In this document: in pieces, positions 14,924-21,375 of the stretch
Layout of the letters: each line of letters opens with the position of its first letter
Numbering within the stretch: position 1 is the first letter of the stretch
Source: Robiginitomaculum sp.
GTDB lineage: Bacteria > Pseudomonadota > Alphaproteobacteria > Caulobacterales > Maricaulaceae
DNA length: 21,375 nucleotides
Assembly: GCA_027071965.1 (NCBI GenBank)
Contig: JALSYJ010000023.1
Coordinates: 1-21,375 of the forward strand
Reading direction: 5' to 3'
Made by a program: the position numbers and the translations under genes
Notes under the pieces: generated by a model
Told to the model about the DNA's origin: nothing
The model's database searches: none
What the model saw: only the letters and a program-made list of their open reading frames with translations

Positions 14924-15889
14924 ATGCCAATGCCCAGACAACTGACTATTGCAGTGCAAATGGATCCTGTGGAACTGGTGGATATTGATGTTGATACCAG
15001 TTTTGCCATGATTGAAGAGGCGCAAAACCGAGGCCATAAGGTTTTTACCTATCAGCCGCAACATCTTTCCTATGTGGAAGGAAAAGTAAAAGCCAGAGTC
15101 CGTAGCGTTGTGGTGCAGCGAGTTGCAGGAAACCACGCAAAATCTGGCCCGGAACAGCTTATTGATCTGGCAGCGGATACTGATATTGTATTGATGCGCC
15201 AGGATCCGCCCTTTGACATGTCTTATATTACGGTGGCTCATCTTTTGGAACTGGTACAGGGCGAAACGCTGGTGGTTAATGATCCGGCATGGGTGCGGTC
15301 CAGTCCCGAAAAACTGTTTCCATTATTATTTGCTGAACTTATGCCTCCAACGCTAATCAGCCGGGACAAGAAAAGCATTGATGGCTTTCGGGCCGAATAC
15401 AAGGATATCATCATAAAACCACTTTATGGCAATGGCGGAGCCGGTATTTTTCGCATTCAGGAAAATGACAGCAATTATTCTTCCCTGCTGGAAACATTTT
15501 TTGCCATTTCCCGTGAGCCAGTAATGGTGCAGGCGTTTCTGCCTGCTGTAACCAGCGGCGACAAAAGGATTATTCTGATTGATGGTGAGGTTGCCGGCGG
15601 CTTTAACCGTATTCCACAACCCGGAGAAACCCGGTCTAACTTGCATGTGGGCGGCACGGCAGCGGCTGTGGAGCTATCGCCAGCGGATCTAGAAATTTGT
15701 GCCAGAATTGGCCCGGAACTAAAAAAACGCGGGCTGCTGTTTGTGGGTATTGATGTGATAGGCGGTTATTTAACCGAAATTAACGTCACCTCACCCACCG
15801 GAGTGCGCGAACTTGAAAAATTTACCGGGATCAACGCCATCAAACAGATGTGGAATGCCATCGAGGCAAAACTGGGTATGAACCCTTAA
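14924..15889 (+). CDS. gshB: Glutathione synthetase
   Basis: ATP-grasp enzyme that joins gamma-glutamylcysteine and glycine to make glutathione in the cytosol. The 321 residues (E. coli GshB 316) show the N-terminal TIAVQMDPVELVDIDVDTSFAMI, MRQDPPFDMSYI (91-102), NDPAWVRSSPEKLF (119-132), the ATP-binding loop KPLYGNGGAGIFRI (165-178), GDKRIILIDGEVAGGFNRIP (212-231) and the Mg/glycine-side motif EINVTSPTGVREL (285-297). ATG at 14924; a second ATG two codons later could also serve. It follows the BON lipoprotein gene by 66 bp and converges with infB over an 11-bp gap. Confidence 0.97.
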   Translation: MPMPRQLTIAVQMDPVELVDIDVDTSFAMIEEAQNRGHKVFTYQPQHLSYVEGKVKARVRSVVVQRVAGNHAKSGPEQLIDLAADTDIVLMRQDPPFDMSYITVAHLLELVQGETLVVNDPAWVRSSPEKLFPLLFAELMPPTLISRDKKSIDGFRAEYKDIIIKPLYGNGGAGIFRIQENDSNYSSLLETFFAISREPVMVQAFLPAVTSGDKRIILIDGEVAGGFNRIPQPGETRSNLHVGGTAAAVELSPADLEICARIGPELKKRGLLFVGIDVIGGYLTEINVTSPTGVRELEKFTGINAIKQMWNAIEAKLGMNP

Positions 15890-15900
15890 GGATCCGGTGC

Positions 15901-15918
15901 CTAAAGCTCCCGCTTTAG
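15901..15918. terminator. Hairpin at the infB 3' end, possible weak bidirectional terminator
   Basis: CTAAAGC (15901-15907) and GCTTTAG (15912-15918) form a perfect 7-bp stem with a 4-base loop. It covers the last six codons and stop of infB, between convergent gshB and infB. No strong T-run follows on either side, so it may slow rather than stop polymerase, or be chance from the coding sequence. Confidence 0.3.
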
Positions 15919-18417
15919 CTCTTTGACAGTAAAGCACTCAATCATATCACCTTTTTGCAAATCGTGATATTTTAGGAAGCCCATGCCGCACTCCTGTCCG
16001 GCGTTCACCTCCGGCACTTCGTCCTTAAAGCGTTTCAAGGTGGACAGATCTCCCTCGTGAATCACCACATCATCACGAAGCAAACGTACTTTACACCCGC
16101 GCTTTACAACGCCCTCAGTTACCCGACACCCGGCAACCTTGCCAAGTTTCGAAATATCAAAAACTTCCAGAATTTCGGCATAACCAATGAAGGTTTCCTT
16201 GACCTCTGGCGCCAGCAATCCTTCAAGCACAGCCTTAATGTCATCCAGCACATTGTAGATGATCGAATAATAGCGGATTTCCACCCCTTCTTGCTCGGCC
16301 AGCTCTTTGGCCTGCTTGCTGGCGCGCACATTAAAGGCAATCACCGGCGCATTGGAGCCTCGGGCCAATAGAATATCCGATTCCGTAATTCCGCCAACAC
16401 CGGCATGAACTACTTTGGCCTGAACCTCATCATTACCAATTTTTTCCAGTGACTGCACAATAGCTTCTGCTGAACCTCGCACATCGGCTTTGACCACCAT
16501 GGATACTTCGTCCACCGATTTTTCATTCAAGGCGCTCATCATCGCCTCAAGCGAAGCCATGGCATCCGGCGTAGCATTGGCTTCATCGCGTTCCTTGCGT
16601 TTGCGGTACTCGGTGATCTCTCTGGCTCGAGCTTCGTTCTCCACCACAGAGAATGGCTCTCCGGGCTCTGGCGCACCATCTAATCCAAGTATAACAACCG
16701 GCAAAGAAGGCCCAGCCGTTTTTAACTTCTGATTGCGCTCATCACTTAAAGCCCGAACCTTGCCCCACGCCTTGCCAGCGACAATTACATCACCACGCTT
16801 TAGGGTTCCACGGTTAACAAGGAGAGTGGCCACCGGCCCGCGCCCCTTATCAACCTGACTTTCAATGACTATGCCATCGGCAACACGATCCGGGTTGGAT
16901 TTTAATTCCAGCAATTCAGCCTGCAATAAAATAGCCTCAATAAGCTCATCAAGTCCGGTCTTCTTTAATGCTGACACTTCACGGGCCTGAACCTCACCGC
17001 CCATGGCCTCAACAATTACCTCGTGCTGTAGCAAGTCCTGTAATACTTTGGTCGGGTTGGCGCCCTCACGATCCATCTTGTTAACCGCAACAATCATCGG
17101 AGCCCCGGCAGCACGGGTGTGATTTATGGCCTCAATAGTTTGCGGCATAACACCATCATCAGCAGCCACCACCAGCACCACAATATCAGTTGCATGAGCG
17201 CCACGCAGGCGCATTGCAGAAAACGCAGCATGGCCAGGCGTATCCAAAAAGGTGACTTTTTCTCCGGATTCCAACTTCACCTGATAGGCGCCAATATGCT
17301 GGGTAATTCCGCCAGCTTCACCAGAAGCCACATCGGTTGAACGTAAAGCATCCAGCAGGGATGTTTTACCATGATCCACATGGCCCATAATGGTTACTAC
17401 AGGTGGCCGGGGCTTCATATCTGCCGGGTCATCCTCTTCGCCGATAAAGCCGTCTTCAACATCACTTGCCGCCACTCTGCGGACTGTGTGACCAAATTCC
17501 TCCACAACCAATTCTGCCAGATCCGCATCCATTTGATCATCACGTCCCAAGGTTTCATCTTGTGACTTTAAGTATTTGATCACATCGCGGGAGCGTTCTT
17601 TCATCCGCTGGGCCAATTCTTTGACCGTGATATGTTCGGGGATAACCACTTCGCGCTTTATTTTGTTTACCTTGGCACCATCACCCATGGTGCGCCGCAT
17701 TTTTTCACGCTCACGAGCTCGGCGCATAGAAGCCAAAGATCTTTGGCGTTGACCGTCCTCATCACTCAAAATTGCCGCAATTGTTAACTTGCCCTGACGG
17801 CGTTTGGGTTCTGAGCGTGAGCGTACAGGCTTGGCCTCCACCCGTTTTTTCTTAATCCTGCCGCCAAATCCGGAGCCTGGCGCACGGGTTTCCTTTTCCT
17901 TGGCTGGCTTTTCTGGACGTGGCTTTGCCGTAACCGGTTTTACGCTTTCCGAATTTGCTGCCTCAAGCGCTGCTGCTGCTGCCTCTGCCTGTGCGATGGC
18001 TTGAGCCTCTGCTGCCAGTTTTTCCTGTTTAATTCGCTCAAGACGCTCTTGTTCCTCGGCAGCACGCTTTTGCCGTTCAGCCTCTTGCTCTTTGAGCTTT
18101 TGCTCTTTCTCGGCACTTTGCTCCCGCGCTGTATCCAAAGCTTTTTGCCTGGCAATATATTCAGCCTCTGAAAGACCCAGCGCCTTGGCTTTGGCTGCGG
18201 TTTCCTGTTCTGGTGTGATCGTAGGGGGTACGACAGGTTGAACTTTTGGGGCAGACCCAGAAGCGCCAATGATTCTCTTGCGCTTTTTTTCCACTACCAC
18301 CGCTTTGGTGCGGCCACGGGAAAAGGTCTGGCGAACCATGCCCGGATTGCCACCTTTTAACGTGAAGGTTTTACGGCCTGAGCCGCCTTTACCATTTTCA
18401 TCGCTCGCATCTGTCAT
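15901..18417 (-). CDS. infB: Translation initiation factor IF-2
   Basis: GTPase that brings initiator tRNA to the 30S subunit and promotes subunit joining. With the chosen start it has 838 residues. The N-terminal KTFTLKGGNPGMVRQTFSRGRTKAVVVEKKRKR is typical of alphaproteobacterial IF-2. It is followed by a long charged Ala/Glu/Lys helix (about 75-160) and a basic linker. The GTPase motifs are GHVDHGKT (G1, about 345-352), DTPGH (392-396) and NKMD (446-449); domains II to IV follow. I chose the ATG at 18417, eight bases or so after GGA and followed by MTDASDENGKGG as expected. An in-frame ATG at 18480 would add 21 residues, but its AAGAG abuts the start codon. Last in the window's rimP-nusA-ylxR-infB operon; converges with gshB. 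Confidence 0.95.
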   Translation of the reverse strand: MTDASDENGKGGSGRKTFTLKGGNPGMVRQTFSRGRTKAVVVEKKRKRIIGASGSAPKVQPVVPPTITPEQETAAKAKALGLSEAEYIARQKALDTAREQSAEKEQKLKEQEAERQKRAAEEQERLERIKQEKLAAEAQAIAQAEAAAAALEAANSESVKPVTAKPRPEKPAKEKETRAPGSGFGGRIKKKRVEAKPVRSRSEPKRRQGKLTIAAILSDEDGQRQRSLASMRRAREREKMRRTMGDGAKVNKIKREVVIPEHITVKELAQRMKERSRDVIKYLKSQDETLGRDDQMDADLAELVVEEFGHTVRRVAASDVEDGFIGEEDDPADMKPRPPVVTIMGHVDHGKTSLLDALRSTDVASGEAGGITQHIGAYQVKLESGEKVTFLDTPGHAAFSAMRLRGAHATDIVVLVVAADDGVMPQTIEAINHTRAAGAPMIVAVNKMDREGANPTKVLQDLLQHEVIVEAMGGEVQAREVSALKKTGLDELIEAILLQAELLELKSNPDRVADGIVIESQVDKGRGPVATLLVNRGTLKRGDVIVAGKAWGKVRALSDERNQKLKTAGPSLPVVILGLDGAPEPGEPFSVVENEARAREITEYRKRKERDEANATPDAMASLEAMMSALNEKSVDEVSMVVKADVRGSAEAIVQSLEKIGNDEVQAKVVHAGVGGITESDILLARGSNAPVIAFNVRASKQAKELAEQEGVEIRYYSIIYNVLDDIKAVLEGLLAPEVKETFIGYAEILEVFDISKLGKVAGCRVTEGVVKRGCKVRLLRDDVVIHEGDLSTLKRFKDEVPEVNAGQECGMGFLKYHDLQKGDMIECFTVKELKREL

Positions 18418-18525
18418 GCGTTTTTTCCACAACCTGTTTCGATCACGAACAATTAGCGGGTTGTACGCCAAATTGTCCATCTCTTGCGCCGAAGGCCGAT
18501 TAAACTAACGGTCTTGCGCCAAGAT

Positions 18526-19125
18526 TCAACCGCCGATTTTTTCCCATTGCAAGGGAATGAGAGGGGTAAAGCCAGAAAGACGCTGCAATTGCAAGCCCAG
18601 ATTTGACGCAATCGCACCCGAATGCATTAAAACATGGTTTGCATGGCTCTGGCCAAACACCTTACCCAGCTCCCCTGCATCAAAACACCCTACCAGCGGC
18701 ACTTCATCCCAAACACCAAGGCAAAGCGCAAGAATTTTTTCACGACCACCTTCACTGCCATCTTTTGCCTCAATGATCCAGCCCGGTCTTGCTTTGCGAA
18801 TCTCGCTCCGAACCTTTTCATAACCGCCAAGCAGATCACCAGACCGCCGGGCCAGTGCCATCAAATCAAGGCAGAACCTGCGTAATTGCAATTCCACCTG
18901 TTCTGCCAGATCAGCAGGCACGCAGGCATTTCGCTTAAAGCCACGCGAAAATACTTTTTTGCACGCCTGCTCAATACAGCTACGATCTGCCGTCACCCAA
19001 ACTCCGCGACCAGGGGCCCTGGCATGAATATCTGGCAGAACCATGCCATCGTCATTGATGACAAATCTGAGCAGTTCAGCCGCAGGCAGAACCTGATTTC
19101 GTACAATGCACTTTCGCTCGCGCAT
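18526..19125 (-). CDS. ylxR: YlxR (DUF448) RNA-binding protein with fused L7Ae-like domain
   Basis: A 199-residue protein. The N-terminal part (1 to about 75) is the YlxR/DUF448 fold, with RERKCIVRN at the start and GRGVWVTADRSCIEQACKK in the middle. The C-terminal part (about 80-185) resembles the L7Ae/L30e/Gadd45 RNA-binding fold: LDLMALARRSGDLLGGYEKVRSEIRK, GWIIEAKDGSEGGREKI, NHVLMHSGAIASNLGLQLQRL. This fusion is common in alphaproteobacteria, where the gene sits between nusA and infB. The exact role is unknown; RNA binding linked to transcription or ribosome assembly is likely. AAGG lies eight bases before the ATG, and the gene starts 22 bp after nusA ends. Confidence 0.92.
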   Translation of the reverse strand: MRERKCIVRNQVLPAAELLRFVINDDGMVLPDIHARAPGRGVWVTADRSCIEQACKKVFSRGFKRNACVPADLAEQVELQLRRFCLDLMALARRSGDLLGGYEKVRSEIRKARPGWIIEAKDGSEGGREKILALCLGVWDEVPLVGCFDAGELGKVFGQSHANHVLMHSGAIASNLGLQLQRLSGFTPLIPLQWEKIGG

Positions 19126-19147
19126 GGCTCATACCTTGAGCACAGGC

Positions 19148-20815
19148 TCAAGCAGATGCCCCGGGAGAGACTTCAGAGGAAACATCAGAAGCCGCCCCGT
19201 CAGCCTCTGCTGAGACTTCCTGCTCAGCAGCCTGTTCGGCTAGCATTGTAGTATATTCCTCTTCTGTAATCCACCCGGCAGCGACCCTTGCCTGCATAAT
19301 CATTGCTGATGCATCTTCAGAAGATAGCTTTTCCTTCTCAAGGATACCGGCTTCACGCACTCGCTCACCATCCTTGCTTTCAAACCAGCCTCGCAGATCA
19401 TCTGGTACCAGACCGGCAAAATCCTCAAGAGTTTTCACACCAGCCTCACCAAGACGAACCGCCATTGACAGGTTCAGGAATGGCAATTCCAGCAATTTGT
19501 CCTCGACACCCAGCTCTTTGCAACGGGCATCGAGCTTGGCAGCTTCGGCAGATAAATACTCCCGGGCTCTGGTTTGCAATTCTGTGGCCGTTTCCTCGTC
19601 AAATCCTTCAATGGCGGAAATTTCAACCGGCTCCACATAGGCTACTTCCTCGGCGGTTTCAAAACCTTCTGCGGTCAACAATTGAGCAATCATTTCATCC
19701 ACATCAAGCGCCTCCATAAAGACCTTGGTGCGATCATTAAACTCGCTCTGGCGACGCTCTGATTCCTGCTCCTCGGTCAAGATATCAATAGTCCAGCCAG
19801 TTAATTGCGAAGCAAGCCGGACATTCTGCCCGCGGCGGCCAATGGCCAGGGATAATTGATCTTCTGGAACAACCACCTCAACCCGCCCGGCTTCTTCATC
19901 CATAATTACCTTGGAGACCTCGGCTGGAGCCATGGCGTTTACCAAAAAGGTTGCCGGGTCTTCTGACCATTGAATAATATCAATTTTTTCCCCTTGCAGT
20001 TCCGAAACCACCGCTTGCACACGAGAGCCGCGCATCCCGACACAAGCGCCAACAGGGTCAATGGAGCTGTCATTGGAAATTACCGAGATTTTAGCACGGC
20101 TGCCAGGATCGCGAGCAACGGTTGGTATCTGGATGATACCGTCATAAACTTCCGGAACCTCTTGCGCAAACAATGCAGACATAAGTTTTGGATGAGCTCT
20201 GGACAAGAAAATTTGCGGGCCCCTGGCCTCTTCGCGAACTTCGTAAATATAGGCGCGGGTACGATCATTCACCTGCAGGTTTTCCCTGGGAATACCGTCA
20301 TTCCTGCGAATAACACCCTCTGCCCGACCCAGATCAACAAACACATTTCCATATTCCACGCGCTTGATAATGCCGTTAACAACCTCGCCGACCCGATCCT
20401 TATACTCTTCGTATTGTCTGGCCCGTTCGGCCTCACGTACCTTTTGCGTAATTACCTGTTTGGCGGTCTGACTTGCAACCCGACCAAATTCCATTGGCGG
20501 CAATTCCTCGACAAATACGTGTCCCAGCTCGGTTTTTGGATCAATCTGTTTAGCTTCGGCCAATGACATTTCAGTGCTGTCATTTTCCACCTCATCAACC
20601 ACTGTTACATTGCGAGTAAGCGTCAGCTCCCCGGAGACGGGGTTTATGGAGGCACGAATATCCAACTCCGAACCATATCGCGAACGAGCCGCCTTTTGCA
20701 TAGCCTCTTCAATTGCTTCAAGAACAATGCTCTCAGGGATAGACTTCTCAGCAGCTACCGCTTTGGCAATTTGCAATAATTCAAGCCGGTTGGCGCTTAC
20801 TCCGCTAATGCTCAT
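19148..20815 (-). CDS. nusA: Transcription termination/antitermination factor NusA
   Basis: RNA-polymerase-binding elongation factor that modulates pausing, termination and rrn antitermination. With the chosen start it has 555 residues. The N-terminal polymerase-binding domain (1 to about 125) is followed by S1 (about 140-205, VGEVVNGIIKRVEYGNVFVDLG), KH1 (GACVGMRGSRVQ, 256-267), KH2 (AIGRRGQNVRLA, 324-335), and two helix-hairpin-helix acidic repeats (about 370-425 and 445-515). The tail is acidic and Ala/Glu-rich. The ATG at 20815 has AAAGGAGA eight bases upstream and gives the family start MSISGVSANRLELL. A longer frame from 20848 has no comparable site. The gene overlaps the rimP end by 11 bases. 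Confidence 0.97.
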   Translation of the reverse strand: MSISGVSANRLELLQIAKAVAAEKSIPESIVLEAIEEAMQKAARSRYGSELDIRASINPVSGELTLTRNVTVVDEVENDSTEMSLAEAKQIDPKTELGHVFVEELPPMEFGRVASQTAKQVITQKVREAERARQYEEYKDRVGEVVNGIIKRVEYGNVFVDLGRAEGVIRRNDGIPRENLQVNDRTRAYIYEVREEARGPQIFLSRAHPKLMSALFAQEVPEVYDGIIQIPTVARDPGSRAKISVISNDSSIDPVGACVGMRGSRVQAVVSELQGEKIDIIQWSEDPATFLVNAMAPAEVSKVIMDEEAGRVEVVVPEDQLSLAIGRRGQNVRLASQLTGWTIDILTEEQESERRQSEFNDRTKVFMEALDVDEMIAQLLTAEGFETAEEVAYVEPVEISAIEGFDEETATELQTRAREYLSAEAAKLDARCKELGVEDKLLELPFLNLSMAVRLGEAGVKTLEDFAGLVPDDLRGWFESKDGERVREAGILEKEKLSSEDASAMIMQARVAAGWITEEEYTTMLAEQAAEQEVSAEADGAASDVSSEVSPGASA

Positions 20816-21353
20816 TGGACAGGTCTCCTTTTTCGCCGGAGTGCTCATTGTGAGCTCCCGAACTGTGTTTCAATAATTCATCATTCATCACCAACCGGGC
20901 TTCACTCAGCCACCCAAAAGGTATGTATGTGGTTTCATCCTCGCCATCGAGGTCAATCAAAATGTGTTCATCTTCAACACCGGCCAGACGACCGCGAAAC
21001 CGCCGGCGCCCCTCTATCATTCGGTCAAGCTCGATTTTGGCCAGCAGGCCATCACATCGGGAAAAATGTTCCGGTCTGGTCAGTGGCCGATCAATGCCAG
21101 GAGAAGAAACTTCCAGATTATACTTTCCGGCAATCGGGTCCTCTACGTCTATCAGGGCTGAAATTGCGCGGCTAAGCCTGGTGCATTCGCCAATGCCCAG
21201 CATGCCGTCACTTTCACGTTCTGCCATGATTTGCAGTATATTGTTCTTGTCACGTCCCATCAGGCGCACCCGTACCGGCACCAGGCCCATATCAGCGCAA
21301 ACCGGCTCAATCAAAGCCAATACCCGTCGTTCAATTTCTGTTTTTGCCTGCAC
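20805..21353 (-). CDS. rimP: Ribosome maturation factor RimP
   Basis: Needed for maturation of the 30S ribosomal subunit. The 182 residues show the family pattern: N-terminal alpha/beta domain with LQIMAERESDGMLGIGECTRLSRAISALIDVEDPIAGKYNLEVSSPGIDRPLTRPEHF (about 41-98, where DP----Y-LEVSSPGIDRPL is the RimP signature) and a C-terminal SH3-like domain (GRLAGVEDEHILIDLD). The start is GTG at 21353: an in-frame TGA lies two codons earlier and there is no ATG before the conserved part. The ribosome-binding site is weak. First gene of the visible rimP-nusA-ylxR-infB operon; its promoter is at or beyond the right edge. The polar C-terminal tail overlaps the nusA start. Confidence 0.96.
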   Translation of the reverse strand: MQAKTEIERRVLALIEPVCADMGLVPVRVRLMGRDKNNILQIMAERESDGMLGIGECTRLSRAISALIDVEDPIAGKYNLEVSSPGIDRPLTRPEHFSRCDGLLAKIELDRMIEGRRRFRGRLAGVEDEHILIDLDGEDETTYIPFGWLSEARLVMNDELLKHSSGAHNEHSGEKGDLSNEH

Positions 21354-21375
21354 AAGTCACATCTATCTGTTGGTT

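Noticed and set aside
19970..20566. Long open frame on the plus strand (198 codons) opposite nusA
   Set aside because: It lies wholly antisense to the conserved NusA S1 and KH region, has no recognisable domain and no convincing ribosome-binding site. It is a by-product of codon bias in nusA.
20816..20848. Extended nusA N-terminus beginning at 20848
   Set aside because: The ATG at 20815 has a near-ideal AAAGGAGA site and gives the family-typical N-terminus; the extension lies inside rimP.
1..21375. Mobile elements, CRISPR arrays, tRNA or rRNA genes
   Set aside because: No transposase, integrase, spaced repeats or RNA-gene signatures were seen on either strand; the intergenic gaps are short and accounted for.

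Overview
The window is a gene-dense stretch of chromosome, almost certainly from an alphaproteobacterium of moderate GC. The evidence is the hrcA-grpE operon divergent from rph, the rdgB-hemW pair, the rsmI / LpoA-like lipoprotein / yraN / gshB neighbourhood, and a rimP-nusA-ylxR-infB operon whose YlxR carries a fused L7Ae-like domain. I cannot place it reliably at order or genus level. Nothing resembles a prophage, IS element, CRISPR array, tRNA or rRNA. Nearly all genes are intact and belong to well-known families.

Left part (1-6221), protein quality control: the 5' two thirds of dnaK (minus, running off the left edge), an AlkB-type DNA repair dioxygenase (plus), a membrane M48/Ste24-type protease (minus), an unrecognised exported HExxH protein (minus), then grpE and hrcA (minus, overlapping). 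dnaK and hrcA-grpE are each preceded by a sigma-32-like promoter of the same build: CTTGC(G/C), a 15-base gap, then CCCATAT or CCCCAAT. No CIRCE operator was seen at either. This suggests that sigma-32 sets chaperone levels here and that HrcA acts on a target elsewhere.

Middle (6255-11450): rph, rdgB and hemW run in one direction, but rph and rdgB are separated by an AbgT-family transporter (plus) and a minus-strand DUF2975 membrane protein / small XRE regulator pair. Between the DUF2975 gene and rdgB lies a perfect 12-bp inverted repeat with an 8-bp spacer, a good candidate operator. This insertion is the most accessory-looking part of the window.

Right-middle (11487-15889), envelope and RNA: an LpoA-like lipoprotein (minus) divergent from rsmI-yraN, a dual-BON lipoprotein (DolP/YraP type) and gshB. 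This resembles the E. coli yraL / yraM-yraN-diaA-yraP cluster, without diaA.

Right end (15901-21353), transcription and translation: rimP, nusA, ylxR and infB are read right to left as one operon. For several genes I moved the start inward from the longest possible frame (hrcA, the LpoA-like gene, yraN, infB, nusA) because of ribosome-binding-site position, signal-peptide placement or family length.

I found no clear novel system. The best leads are the exported HExxH protein, the operator-like inverted repeat with the DUF2975/XRE pair, and the matched heat-shock promoters.
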